DNA of 64,000 nt from JAFDZV01 sp035549015 (GCA_035549015.1 DASZRW010000045.1:1-64000); one strand, 5' to 3'. Shown: positions 7,601-16,283, numbered from the stretch's first letter. The notes: generated by a model from the sequence alone, not told the origin. Numbers and translations: made by a program.

Positions 7601-10235
7601 CGTTGCAGTCTCCGGAACAGGGGCGGCCTTCAGTTGGTCCAATGGCTCGACCACGCCGGCGATCACCGTTCGCACATCCGGAAAGTACACGGTTACCGTT
7701 ACCGACACGAACGGATGCTCCACGAGCGCGAGCATGGACATCACGGTGATCAAGCGTCCGCAACTGACCGTCAGGGCTCATGGGCCAACGCGGTTCTGCG
7801 ACGGCGACAGCGTTGAGCTGTCGGCATCCGGTTCCGGCCAGTTCCAGTGGTCCAACGGCTTCAGCGACTCGTCGATCGTGGTGAAGGCACCGGGGAAGTA
7901 TTTCGTACTTGGAACGAATATCTCCGGATGCCTGGGAACGTCGGACACGATCACGGTGGAGGTTCTGCCGCTGCGATCGGCGGCAATTGCCGGGCCCGTG
8001 CAGGTCTGCAGCTCCGCACTCGCAAGCTATTCCGTTACCGACGCGGCAGGCGTTCGCTACGACTGGGATGTGACCGGCAGCGGAGCGATTCAAACCGGCG
8101 CCGGCACAAGCACCATCAGCGTTCTGTGGGGGGCGACGGGCGGCGGCACCGTTCACGTGCGCGTTACGGATGATTCCACCGGATGCAGTCACGACACCTC
8201 GCTCAACGTTGTGATCGGCGCATCGCTGGTGCCGGTGGTGACGTCGAATCGCTCACTGAACCTCTGTCCGGGCGACAGCGTGACGCTCGATGCCGGTGTC
8301 TTCGCAGGTTATCATTGGAGCAACGGCTCCACCGATCGATCCATCACAGTATCCGTTGCAGGAGATTACACCGTGACGGCCGTTGATTCGAAAGGGTGCA
8401 GCGGCACGTCCGATCCCGTGCACGTTCGAACTGCAGCGCCTCCATTGCCGGTGATCGCTCTGCCGGACGGGAATCTGTTCTGCGAGGGGGACAGCCTTGT
8501 CCTCGATGCCGGTGCCGGCTACGCAAAGTATCAGTGGTCCAACGGGTTCACGTCGCAGCGCGTTGCGGTACGTTCCGGCGGCGTCTACACCGTTGTGGTG
8601 ACGGATGCGAACGGTTGTACCGGCGCCGCACCTCCTGTTACCGTCATCATGGAGCGTTCGCCGGTGCCCGAGGTCCATGGGCCCCGGATCGTCTGTCACG
8701 GCTCGCACATCGGCTATATCACCGGCGACAGTGCCGGCTCCACGTATGCCTGGCAGGTGAACGGCGGTGTGATTGCAAACGGGCAGGGGAGTAGTTCGAT
8801 CGTTGTGGACTGGGGGGCCATCGGCGTTGGGACGGTTGCCGTCACGGCCACGAGCGCGCGCGCATGCAGCGGGACATCGCAGACCTATGAGGTGAACATC
8901 GGCGACAAGCTGGAGCCCACGGTGACGCCGTCGGGTTCGCTCTCGCTCTGCCCTGGAGGAAAGATCACGCTCGATGCGGGCGCCGGATACGTGAGCTACC
9001 TCTGGAGCACCGGCGCCACCTCGCAGACAATCGATGTCACCGTGCCCGGCCAGTATACCGTCACCGTGGCCGACGCCGGCGGCTGCAGCGGCACATCGGC
9101 ATCGGTGGATGTTGTCGCGAAGATCGCTCCGATGCCAGCCGTGGAGCCTCCGGGGCCGATTGAATTGTGCGACGGCGACAGCATCGAGTTGAACGGCGGA
9201 GCCGGCTATGCAGGCTATCTCTGGTCCAGCGGCGAGCGGACCCGGAAGATCGTCGTGAAGAGCGCGGGGACATACCGTGTGACGGTTACGAGTGTGGAGG
9301 GCTGCGAGGGGACGTCGAGCAATGTGCTGGTGCGCGTTCATCCGCGCCCCGCACGGCCGGAGGTCAGCCTGAACGGCGGCGTTCTGGCATCGACGCCGGC
9401 GGGCATCTATCAGTGGAGCCTGAACGGCCTGGTGATTCCGGGTGCTACCGCGTCGCAATATGTGCCGACCGTGAGCGGGCTGTATCGCGTAACGATAGGC
9501 GATGGCAGCGGATGCACTGCGACGTCGGATCCCTTTCCCTACAGCATCCGTTCGCGGCTCGTCTGGCTGGATACTGTTTCAGCGCGCGTTGGCGATCGTG
9601 TTTCGATGGCGATGCGCGTGCGGCCGGGCCTGCTGGTTGATGATGGAATCCACGGTTACCACGCGGAGCTCTCCTACGATCCGAAAGCGATCTTCGTTCA
9701 CGATGTGATATCACCCGATCGCTCGGTCACCGGCGACGCCGCGAGCTACACTGTCACGTCGCTCGGCAGGCTGACCGTGGACCGTCCGGTCTCCAGCCCG
9801 GCGATTACCGGCGGCGAGCTGTTCCGGATCGAGCTCGAGGGGCTGGTGAGCGGCCAGCCCTTCGATCCGCTGCGCATCGAGAAGGTGGAGATGCCGGAGG
9901 CATCGGGCCTCGGCATTGCCGGGAACGGTCTGCTGATTCTGAGCGGATGCCAGATCGGCACGGGATTCGGCAAGCTGGCGCGGCTGGACGTGGTGCGTCC
10001 GAATCCGGCGACCGGCGGCATCACGATCCGCTATCGGCTTCCTGCCGGAGCGGCTGCAACGCTGCATGTTTTCGATGGCGTGGGGCATGAGTTGCAGGGG
10101 GTAGCACTGCCGCCGGGCACGGGCGACTTCGAGGAACGCTACGTTGCGCTCGGCGAGCTATCCTCCGGGGTCTATCTCCTGGAACTGCACCAGGGGGCCG
10201 AACGCTGTGCGCTCCCGCTCGTGGTTGCGCGCTGA
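4635..10235 (+). CDS. Giant T9SS-exported mosaic surface protein (SBBP propeller, repeated Ig/PKD-like domains, cohesin-like domain)
   Basis: About 1866 residues. I use the ATG at 4635 because it starts a signal peptide ending in RAQ; the frame extends upstream to 4581 without adding a better start. Order: an N-terminal DUF7948-like domain (FVENRGQI), an SBBP-type beta-propeller at about 270-740 with repeated YFGGS/TYFGG and DFPVTPGAFQ units, then about twelve repeats at about 752-1635 of the kind CxGDSxxLDAGxGYxxYxWSNG with a closing GCxGTS. Two of these are PKD-like (WDVTG and WQVNGG). A cohesin-like beta domain and a C-terminal Por sorting domain (SSGVYLLEL) follow. It is likely a surface adhesin or binding protein. 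The substrate is not apparent. Confidence 0.85.
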   Translation: MAVPRTHLQRSAVWLAAHCLLLLNAVCWQQARAQPAEWLHARNGGTCFVENRGQIRDADHHARPDILYVAESPGTRVFLRAAGLSYVFSRIDGQSAPSPALGSSLGTVPPDTTRRLTVYRLDMDLVGANPDPHVESAGPAECFANYYLPHTPGGITNVRAYDRVTYHDIYPHIDLVYHGTQKGMKYDFVVHPGGRVSDIAIRYTGARTLRQSEAGSITVESPFGTVEEGTPEVYQTLSDVRQPVRGTYATAGNTIRFNVGTYDASRDLVIDPALLWSTFIGGGNSELGANFFNTGNVWGPGSGRVGGNGCAADRDTTITFVGTTFSTDFPVTPGVAQTTYAGGATDFDCYVVRMSHHGTRMWATYFGGSNQDIAGAVAVDAQHNAYVTAGTRSADFPTTPGAFQSPGAAGASGAAVIKLDSLGRLVWSTCYAGASLPAIAVDGSGNVYVAGSASSVVTATPAAFRTNPPAAGQFAGLITKFNSTGTARIWSTFFATAAITGPSFLRFEVLGATSLALDRNSNLYLCGTTGAADLPVTGGAFQATNRGATDAWAAEFDSAGHRQWCTYFGGGSDDHASGIAVDARRNVVVIGTTQSANLPVTAGAFQTTIAGTGTDCWIARFDSNGANRWGTYYGGTNYDYGAGVAIDPAGRIWCSAYSISPDFPVSGDAYQAAMRGNVDAAVVKLDSNGNRQWATLLGSPGWDYPEGIAANTFGCVVTGETSDNGFPTSATAFQRTLNGGSDGFATAFCDAVVTITANGPLAFCSGDSVTLRVPVGFDSYRWTNGSTSSSTVVKQSGSYGVTVTIGSCTFVSDPVQVVAHAVPQHRVVPHLVQLCDGDSTTITVLGQLTTYHWSTGDTAAAITVRKAGRYSLTYLDSNGCAGHGDTAIVTVVPRPTATIVTTQPLTFCDGGSTLLDAGSGYAQYVWSNGATTPSIAATKSGIYTVRVLSTSGCWSDESAPVRVNVLPNPVVTLRNILPTTFCEGDSTILVAVSGTGAAFSWSNGSTTPAITVRTSGKYTVTVTDTNGCSTSASMDITVIKRPQLTVRAHGPTRFCDGDSVELSASGSGQFQWSNGFSDSSIVVKAPGKYFVLGTNISGCLGTSDTITVEVLPLRSAAIAGPVQVCSSALASYSVTDAAGVRYDWDVTGSGAIQTGAGTSTISVLWGATGGGTVHVRVTDDSTGCSHDTSLNVVIGASLVPVVTSNRSLNLCPGDSVTLDAGVFAGYHWSNGSTDRSITVSVAGDYTVTAVDSKGCSGTSDPVHVRTAAPPLPVIALPDGNLFCEGDSLVLDAGAGYAKYQWSNGFTSQRVAVRSGGVYTVVVTDANGCTGAAPPVTVIMERSPVPEVHGPRIVCHGSHIGYITGDSAGSTYAWQVNGGVIANGQGSSSIVVDWGAIGVGTVAVTATSARACSGTSQTYEVNIGDKLEPTVTPSGSLSLCPGGKITLDAGAGYVSYLWSTGATSQTIDVTVPGQYTVTVADAGGCSGTSASVDVVAKIAPMPAVEPPGPIELCDGDSIELNGGAGYAGYLWSSGERTRKIVVKSAGTYRVTVTSVEGCEGTSSNVLVRVHPRPARPEVSLNGGVLASTPAGIYQWSLNGLVIPGATASQYVPTVSGLYRVTIGDGSGCTATSDPFPYSIRSRLVWLDTVSARVGDRVSMAMRVRPGLLVDDGIHGYHAELSYDPKAIFVHDVISPDRSVTGDAASYTVTSLGRLTVDRPVSSPAITGGELFRIELEGLVSGQPFDPLRIEKVEMPEASGLGIAGNGLLILSGCQIGTGFGKLARLDVVRPNPATGGITIRYRLPAGAAATLHVFDGVGHELQGVALPPGTGDFEERYVALGELSSGVYLLELHQGAERCALPLVVAR
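6890..9540 (+). repeat. Tandem Ig/PKD-like protein repeats inside the giant surface protein
   Basis: Roughly twelve units of 70-90 codons. Nine carry FCxGDS or LCxGDS early, a WSNG or WSTG core, and a tyrosine-valine-threonine strand before a GC turn. Two units are PKD-like variants and the last is degenerate. The units differ at the base level, so this is a diverged array and not a recent expansion. Confidence 0.7.
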
Positions 10236-10275
10236 GCATGCGAGCCGCTACGCGATCTCTCCCAACACTCCGCTC

Positions 10276-11262
10276 TCATTCCACGATTCGTCCCATGTAG
10301 AGATCCAGATCGCCGAAGCTCTGCATGTCCGCGCGCTTCGACGCGAAGTAGATCAGATCGCCAACCGTCGTTGCTGCAACGGAGCGTTCATCGGCACTGG
10401 TGTTGAACGGGGCGCCGAGATTGACTGCCGCTCCCCAGCTTCCGTCCGCCTGGAGCCAGGAGACGTAGATATCGAATCCACCATGGCCGCCTGCCCGGTC
10501 CGACACGAACAGGAGAGCCTTGCCGTTCATCGTGATGCATGGGCTTTCGTTGTGCATGCCGCCGTTCACCGTTTCGGCCAGCCGTCGCGGCGAACTCCAG
10601 CTTCCATCACCAAGCATCGAGCTGGCATAGATGTAGCTGTGATCCTCGCGGTCCTTTCCGGTTGGGCGGTTGGAGACAAAGTAGAGGATCCTGCCATCTG
10701 CGGAGAGTGCCGGCTGGCTCTCCGCGTATTTGGAATTGATGCGCTTCAACGGATGTACTCCGGATGCGCCGGCGTCCTCCAGCCTTCCTTCGAAGATGTC
10801 GCAGTCGCCCGCGCCGTCCGCCCGGTTGCAGGCGGAGAAGTAGACCGCCTTCCCGTCATGACCCACGGCAATCCCGTTCTCGTTCCCGGTGCCGTTCAGC
10901 GGCGTTCCCATGCACTGGGCAGGCGTGAATACGGTATCGAAGCGTGTCCACTTGCTTGTCATCCAGAAATCGTTCCCTCCCGGTCCGCCGGTCCGGTTGC
11001 TGACGAAGTAGAGCGTGAGGCCGCCCGGCCCGAGGGACGGTGCGTACTCCATGGCGTGCGAGTTGACAAGCGCTCCGAGGTTGGTGACCTCGCATCGCTT
11101 CGTGCTGTCGAACGGCCATGTTCCAAGGGCGCCACGCCCTGTGGGTGCCGGAGCCCTGGATGCAACGGATGTGGTTGACGTCGTGGAAGGCGTGCTGCAT
11201 CCGGACATCGCGATCACGATGCCGATCAGGATGATGCGGGCGGAAAACGATCGTTGGACCAT
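10276..11262 (-). CDS. PD40/TolB-like beta-propeller lipoprotein
   Basis: A 328-residue protein with a lipoprotein signal peptide (IVIAMSGC, acylated Cys about residue 22) followed by a serine/threonine-rich spacer. The body carries WD40-like PD40 repeats, such as SADGRILYFVSNRPTGK, SLGPGGLTLYFVSNRTGG and TMNGKALLFVSDRAGG, each with the xxxLxFxSxR signature. Such proteins in Bacteroidota are often envelope beta-propellers found with OmpA-family or sorting proteins. It is convergent with the giant protein, only 40 bases away. The ligand is unknown. Confidence 0.8.
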   Translation of the reverse strand: MVQRSFSARIILIGIVIAMSGCSTPSTTSTTSVASRAPAPTGRGALGTWPFDSTKRCEVTNLGALVNSHAMEYAPSLGPGGLTLYFVSNRTGGPGGNDFWMTSKWTRFDTVFTPAQCMGTPLNGTGNENGIAVGHDGKAVYFSACNRADGAGDCDIFEGRLEDAGASGVHPLKRINSKYAESQPALSADGRILYFVSNRPTGKDREDHSYIYASSMLGDGSWSSPRRLAETVNGGMHNESPCITMNGKALLFVSDRAGGHGGFDIYVSWLQADGSWGAAVNLGAPFNTSADERSVAATTVGDLIYFASKRADMQSFGDLDLYMGRIVE

Positions 11263-11373
11263 GCGCTTCGCTCTCGATTGATTTCGGAAGATACGAGGGA
11301 TGCGAACGTCGTATGAAGGAATTACAGGGGGAAGGTTCGGGGTTGAACGTTAGGGAGCGAAGTCTGACATGGG

Positions 11374-11961
11374 CTACGATCGCCGCAGAGCCTCTATGCA
11401 TCGGGAAAGGCTTACTGATGTAGCTACGGCATTCCCGATATCCCAATGCTCGTGGATGAACGACAGGATGCTGGACATATAACCCGGTCCAACTTTTCGG
11501 CCGCTATTTGGGCCGGGCACCATTTCCTTTCGGACAATGGACCGCCTGGACATTCGAGCAAGGTCAACGATACTCCGTTTGGGGTCATCGAGGAGTTCGG
11601 GATTGGACGGGACCGCCCGTGGAGGAACGGACAGGAATTGTGCAATCCCCATGCTGTCAGCGAGAAGCCAACTCTCGACCGAGCGAACGGCTATGCGCAA
11701 TATCATGTGTCGAGAGGGTTTTGTCAGCAGAAGTGCGACAAGGCTCGGTGCACAGTCCGCGTCATAATCCAGGTCCCGTAGAATAAACCATGGATGATGT
11801 CTTGCGGCATTGTTGAATCCAGGCAGCCGCGCATCGAGGTTCCCTTTTCCAGAACAGTCGTATTCAAAATCCACTGCAATTCCGGAGTGAAGACAGAGGC
11901 GCCTGGCAACTGCGATGTCGGTGATTCCTTCGCCAACGAACGTGATGGTTTTTGTACTCAT
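11374..11961 (-). CDS. TOPRIM-like (DUF4276-type) protein, partner of the adjacent ATPase
   Basis: A 195-residue protein starting 12 bases after the ATPase gene ends, in the same direction. Visible signs of a TOPRIM fold: a strand then VGEGITD with Glu11, a second strand ending in the acidic cluster RDLDYDAD (Asp63, 65, 67), then RIAVRSVESWLLAD (Glu96), the signature I associate with DUF4276. TOPRIM domains in OLD-like systems bind Mg2+ and cut DNA or RNA. Family assignment is from memory and needs a profile search. Base composition is visibly lower in GC than the flanking genes. With its neighbour it resembles two-gene phage-defence modules that pair an ABC-type ATPase with a TOPRIM nuclease. 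Confidence 0.65.
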   Translation of the reverse strand: MSTKTITFVGEGITDIAVARRLCLHSGIAVDFEYDCSGKGNLDARLPGFNNAARHHPWFILRDLDYDADCAPSLVALLLTKPSRHMILRIAVRSVESWLLADSMGIAQFLSVPPRAVPSNPELLDDPKRSIVDLARMSRRSIVRKEMVPGPNSGRKVGPGYMSSILSFIHEHWDIGNAVATSVSLSRCIEALRRS

Positions 11962-11973
11962 ACCGATAAGTGA

Positions 11974-13104
11974 TCAGTCGAATGCAATTGCAAGTTGATC
12001 GGCATTCCGGGGCTTTGTTCGAGATACGATTGCCTCGGCAATGTTAAGACCACCTTCGACGAGGGATCGTACTTGTTCGATTGAATGGGCAGTAGCTACC
12101 TGCGTTCCACTCTCCGACGGATTGAGGACGATAACTTCGCTCAGGGCAATGCCCTCATCCGCCAATAGATCGGCTGAATGAGTGCTCAGGAATATCTGGC
12201 GAGACGAACGTCTCTGAGCATGAACGATCATCGATGGAATGGACTTGACGACTTCGGAGTGTAGAGATAATTCCGGCTCTTCGAGCAGCAAAGGAGCAGT
12301 ACCGTCCATTATGCTCCACATGAGTCCGATCAGGCGCAAAGTGCCGTCGGAAAACTGCTCCTCGGTCTGCCATCCACTTTGAGGGCGCCAGTGTTTATAC
12401 AACACGCGCAAATGCGGCCTCCCGTGATCATCACGTTGCAGTTCCAGTGATTCGAATTGCGGGACGGCAGCGCGCAATGCCTGGTTGATTCGCTTAAGGC
12501 GGGAGATCCTTGTTCTTTCCGAAACACTCGCTATCTGATCCAGAAAATCGCTGCCATATGGGTCGAAATGCTTTCTCTGTGACTGCTCTGTGTCGCGAAT
12601 CAATTGGGGTACGATATGGAGATAACGAATCTGCGACAGGAAGTCGGCGATCTCACGAAACTCCTTGTTTGCCGTCACCTGTTCCAGATGAGTCTGCGAC
12701 AGCCGATCAGGATCGGTCTGGTCGTCGTGATTCGGTCGAGAAAGTACTTCAAGACCATTGCGTTGTACCAGTTCTTTGGTGATCCGAATGTTTCGCTGCT
12801 GATCCTGAGTGAATCCCAATCGATAATACCAACGGACATTTTCTACTTCGAGATCCACAGCGATGGCGATAGCTGGATACCGTCTCGCATGGAGACAGCG
12901 AATCTGCGAGACCCCGCCTCTGGACTTGACTGCACGTTGAAAGCCGCCTTCTGGATTTGCAATGTCGCGGAGAAAGCGAAAGGCATCGAGAAGATTGGAT
13001 TTCCCAGATGCATTCGGGCCGACAATGAATGCACGGCGTTCCAGGTCGATCTCGACAGTTTGAAAATTTTTCCAGTTGGAGAGAGAGAGATGCGTAAAGC
13101 GCAT
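11974..13104 (-). CDS. ABC/SMC-like AAA ATPase (AAA_21 type) of a putative defence module
   Basis: A 376-residue ATPase with a complete nucleotide-binding set: N-terminal strand LSLSNWKNF, Walker A GPNASGKS (about 29-36), a signature-like FSDGTLRLIG (about 251-260), Walker B with catalytic Glu and D-loop LLLEEPELSLH (about 272-282), and an H-loop LSTHSAD (about 306-312). The middle segment (about 60-240) replaces the long coiled coil of SMC proteins with a short insertion, as in the OLD/AbiL/PARIS-type ATPases. No nuclease domain is fused to it; the TOPRIM-like partner is the next gene. Two hand-counted 60-base stretches (12541-12660) are 48 percent GC, against 63 percent in one stretch of the neighbouring carboxylase, which suggests acquisition by transfer. 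Confidence 0.85.
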   Translation of the reverse strand: MRFTHLSLSNWKNFQTVEIDLERRAFIVGPNASGKSNLLDAFRFLRDIANPEGGFQRAVKSRGGVSQIRCLHARRYPAIAIAVDLEVENVRWYYRLGFTQDQQRNIRITKELVQRNGLEVLSRPNHDDQTDPDRLSQTHLEQVTANKEFREIADFLSQIRYLHIVPQLIRDTEQSQRKHFDPYGSDFLDQIASVSERTRISRLKRINQALRAAVPQFESLELQRDDHGRPHLRVLYKHWRPQSGWQTEEQFSDGTLRLIGLMWSIMDGTAPLLLEEPELSLHSEVVKSIPSMIVHAQRRSSRQIFLSTHSADLLADEGIALSEVIVLNPSESGTQVATAHSIEQVRSLVEGGLNIAEAIVSRTKPRNADQLAIAFD

Positions 13105-13194
13105 TGTTGGGATTCCCGCGAAGAATGACCCGATACGAAGATCGTCGAGGAGATAGTTAACAAATCATCGCTACGTGAACAAACGCCCATTTTC

Positions 13195-14853
13195 CTACAC
13201 CTGCAGCACCCCGGTGCTGAACTTCGGCACATCGTGGTTGTGGCTGGCCATGGCAAGGCCACGGGAAACGATGCGGCGCGTGTCGCGCGGGTCGATGATG
13301 CCGTCAACCCAGAGCCGCGCCGCCGCATACACCGGATTGGTCTGCGAATCGTAGCGATCCTGAATCTCCTTCAACATCCCGGCCTGCTTCTCCGGAGTGA
13401 TCGTCTCTCCCTGCTTCTCCAGCTGTGCGAGCTTGATGGTCAAGAGTGTCTTCGATGCCTGCGCTCCTCCCATCACCGCGATGTTGGCGCTGGGCCAGGC
13501 ATAAATCAACCGGGGATCGTAGGCCTTGCCGCACATCGCATAGTTCCCCGCCCCGTAGCTGTTGCCGACGATGAAGGTGAACTTCGGGACCGTGCTGTTG
13601 CTGACGGCGTTCACCATCTTCGCGCCATCCTTGATGATGCCTCCCTGTTCGGCGCGCGTGCCAACCATGAAGCCGGTGACATCCTGGAGGAACACGAGGG
13701 GGATGTGGCGCTGATTGCAGTTCATGATGAAGCGGGCCGCCTTGTCCGCGCTGTCCGAGTAGATAACGCCTCCAACCTGCATTTCCCCCCTGGCGGTGCG
13801 GACGATGTTCCGGTTGTTGGCAACGATCCCCACGGCCCATCCATCCATGCGTCCGTATCCGCAGACGATCGTGCGGCCGTAGTCAGCCTTGTACTCCTCG
13901 AACTCCGAGCCATCCAGCAGGCGTGCCAGCAACTGATAGGTATCGTAGGGGCGCGTGCGGTCGTGAGCCAGAACGCCGAACAGCTCGTCCTGAGCGAATG
14001 CCGGCTCCGCCGGTGTGATGCGGTCGAAGAGCTTGCGCGCACCGAGCTCCGGGCCGAAGCGTGCAACAAGCGAGCGGATGATCGTGATCGCCTCCTGATC
14101 GTTGGCGGCCTTGTAATCGGTGTTCCCGCTGATGGAACAGTGCATGGTTGCGCCCCCCAGCGACTCGATGTCCGTACGTTCGCCGATCGCGGCCTCAACC
14201 AGCGCCGGCCCGGCGAGGAACAGGCTCCCGTTCCCTTCCACGATGATCGCTTCGTCCGACATGATCGGCAGGTAGGCGCCGCCCGCAACACAGGGGCCCA
14301 TGATGCATGCGATCTGCGGGATTCCCATGCTGGACATGATGGCGTTGTTCCGGAACTGCCTGCCGAAGTGTTCCTTGTCCGGAAAGATCTCATCCTGCAT
14401 CGGGAGGAAGACGCCGGCGGAGTCCACCAGGTAGATCGTGGGGAGCCGGTTCTCGATGGCGATCTCCTGCGCGCGCATGTTCTTCTTGGCCGTGAGCGGG
14501 AACCATGCTCCGGCCTTCACGGTGGCGTCGTTGGCAACGATCATGCACTCGCGCCCCTCGATCACCCCAACGCCCGCAACAACGCCGGCGGAGGGAGCGC
14601 CGCCCTGTTCCTCGTAAAACCCGTTTGCGGTAAGCAGGCCTATCTCCATGAACCAGGTGCCGGGATCGATCAGCAGGTCGATCCGTTCGCGAGCCGAGAG
14701 TTTTCCCCGATCATGCAGGCGCTCGCGCGCCTTTGCGCCGCCACCTGCACGCGTGCGGTTGGCAACGGCTTCCATGGTGCGGAGCAGTTCGCTGTTGGTT
14801 TCGTAGTTCTTCCGATAGGCAGGCGTTTCCTGCACGTCGTTGCCGATGAGCAT
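13195..14853 (-). CDS. Acyl-CoA carboxylase, carboxyltransferase (beta) subunit
   Basis: 552 residues from the ATG at 14853; the frame runs further upstream, but this start gives the usual short lead before the RAGGG and KLSARERIDLL motifs of the family. Both crotonase-fold halves are present: the N half with GPCVAGGAYLPIMSDEA and the C half with VTGFMVGTRAEQGG and NSYGAGNYAMCGKAYDPR. The closest kind is the 3-methylcrotonyl-CoA or geranyl-CoA carboxylase beta subunit (leucine/isoprenoid breakdown), but propionyl-CoA carboxylase is not excluded. It transfers carboxyl from biotin to an acyl-CoA in the cytosol. The biotin carboxylase subunit is not in the window. Confidence 0.88.
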   Translation of the reverse strand: MLIGNDVQETPAYRKNYETNSELLRTMEAVANRTRAGGGAKARERLHDRGKLSARERIDLLIDPGTWFMEIGLLTANGFYEEQGGAPSAGVVAGVGVIEGRECMIVANDATVKAGAWFPLTAKKNMRAQEIAIENRLPTIYLVDSAGVFLPMQDEIFPDKEHFGRQFRNNAIMSSMGIPQIACIMGPCVAGGAYLPIMSDEAIIVEGNGSLFLAGPALVEAAIGERTDIESLGGATMHCSISGNTDYKAANDQEAITIIRSLVARFGPELGARKLFDRITPAEPAFAQDELFGVLAHDRTRPYDTYQLLARLLDGSEFEEYKADYGRTIVCGYGRMDGWAVGIVANNRNIVRTARGEMQVGGVIYSDSADKAARFIMNCNQRHIPLVFLQDVTGFMVGTRAEQGGIIKDGAKMVNAVSNSTVPKFTFIVGNSYGAGNYAMCGKAYDPRLIYAWPSANIAVMGGAQASKTLLTIKLAQLEKQGETITPEKQAGMLKEIQDRYDSQTNPVYAAARLWVDGIIDPRDTRRIVSRGLAMASHNHDVPKFSTGVLQV

Positions 14854-14988
14854 GGTTGAAAGCGTATGTGCAGACTGGGTCGTTGAGTGCCGGTGCATGC
14901 CCGTTCGGTGCGCTGTATCCGGCGTTGCGATGCGCGGCCGCATCGCGTGTGAAAGCTGTCGTGAACGGCAACGCCGTTCTGCGGGCTG

Positions 14989-15753
14989 TTACGGCATCGT
15001 GAACGAAACCACCGGCGAGTGAAAATAGCCGAGGTTCGTCTCATGCCATTCCTGTGCCGCCGGCTCGTAATAGCCTACCGCTCGATAGGCCATCGGATAG
15101 GCGAGCACGTACACCACCTGCCCCTTGCGTACGCCCGCGCTGCGCAGCCCCGAGAGCGCAACGGTGCCGTTGAATGTTTGATCGCCCGCCTGCAGGGTAA
15201 CCACGTCCGCGCCGATATGCCCGCTCTGCCTGGAGGTGAGGGCGGCGCTGGTATCCATGTAGACACGGATGTGACGGTTGGCCGTGGCTGGTGCCGGAGT
15301 GCTTGCCGTTCCGGTAATCCGAACGAAGTCCGCCCCCAGGCTCGACGCCGTGTCGATGGTGGCGTTGAACTCGTTGAACGCGTAGTCCGGGAGACCGGTG
15401 AGATACAGGTCGCGAAGATACGCGGTCCCGCCCCCGACGAACTGAAAGCCGTAGACCTTCATGTTGGAGAAGAGCGGCTTCGTCAGGGTAAAATCGTACG
15501 TGCCGGCGGGAAGGTCCTCGAACCTGCACAGCCCGGAGGGGGACGTGATGGCGGTCCGGTCCGAACCGTCGATCGACACCTTTACATCGCCTCGATCGGT
15601 GAGCAGGTTCCCATCCTGATCGACGAGATTCACCTCCACGTAGAGCGTGCCGCTGAGCCGTCCGTTGCCGGTTGCGTTCTCGTTGCATGAGAGAAGCGGC
15701 AGACAGCAGAGCAATGCCGCGCATAGCCGGTAAGCCGATGTTCCGATGTTCAT
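14989..15753 (-). CDS. Lipoprotein with a carboxypeptidase-regulatory-like beta domain
   Basis: A 254-residue protein with a lipoprotein signal (CCLPLLSC, Cys about residue 23). Residues about 35-90 resemble a CarboxypepD_reg/SpaA-like beta sandwich (VDQDGNLL, then SGLCRFEDLPAGTYDFTL). The rest is beta-rich without a known motif and ends in VSFTMP. It is probably exposed on the periplasmic or outer face. No partner gene points to a function. Confidence 0.75.
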   Translation of the reverse strand: MNIGTSAYRLCAALLCCLPLLSCNENATGNGRLSGTLYVEVNLVDQDGNLLTDRGDVKVSIDGSDRTAITSPSGLCRFEDLPAGTYDFTLTKPLFSNMKVYGFQFVGGGTAYLRDLYLTGLPDYAFNEFNATIDTASSLGADFVRITGTASTPAPATANRHIRVYMDTSAALTSRQSGHIGADVVTLQAGDQTFNGTVALSGLRSAGVRKGQVVYVLAYPMAYRAVGYYEPAAQEWHETNLGYFHSPVVSFTMP

Positions 15754-16025
15754 GGTGCATCTCCACAGAGGTTGCGCGCCGAACGTAGCCTCTACGATAC
15801 AACAACGCCGTCACGCAGGCAAGCGCCGGTTATCGGCCCTGCGCGCCGTCCGCTCCCGCCCGGTGTTCAGCGCACGATTGCCGGACAGCCGGGAGATCTC
15901 TCCGGCCGAATGTTACGAATCGCACGATAGCGATCGCGGCCCGCGCCTGCCTTGGGGGGAGGGGCTGATGCATCGTAACTTTGGCGCCTGTCAACTGCAT
16001 CGACATCAATTTCGAGACGCTACTC

Positions 16026-16283
16026 ATGGAACCGACTCTTCACATGAAGCAGGGGCTGAACCTGCTGGATCGCATTCTTCAGTTCTACCCTCTGATGCAG
16101 GAAGGGGACACGGCTACGGTGGAATTGACCGAGCAGGATTGGATGGTGCTGTACGACTTCACCGAGAATCCGGACGGAGTGGAAGTGCGTCCGGCTGCCA
16201 TCAGGGAGATGACGGTGGATCGCCCCACGCGGACGATCATCCTCACTACCAATGACTGTACGGTGAGCGTGAAGATGGCGTAG
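16026..16283 (+). CDS. Small conserved-looking hypothetical protein (85 aa)
   Basis: I do not recognise a family. The 85-residue product is acidic, has a helix at residues 8-20 (KQGLNLLDRILQFYP) and alternating beta-prone segments (TATVELTEQDWMVLYDF, RTIILTTNDCTVSVKM). Composition is that of a folded cytosolic protein, unlike the arginine-rich chance frames nearby, which is the main reason to accept it. The frame continues upstream to an ATG at 15981; I prefer 16026 because the codons before it look less protein-like. It is convergent with HPr. Confidence 0.5.
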   Translation: MEPTLHMKQGLNLLDRILQFYPLMQEGDTATVELTEQDWMVLYDFTENPDGVEVRPAAIREMTVDRPTRTIILTTNDCTVSVKMA

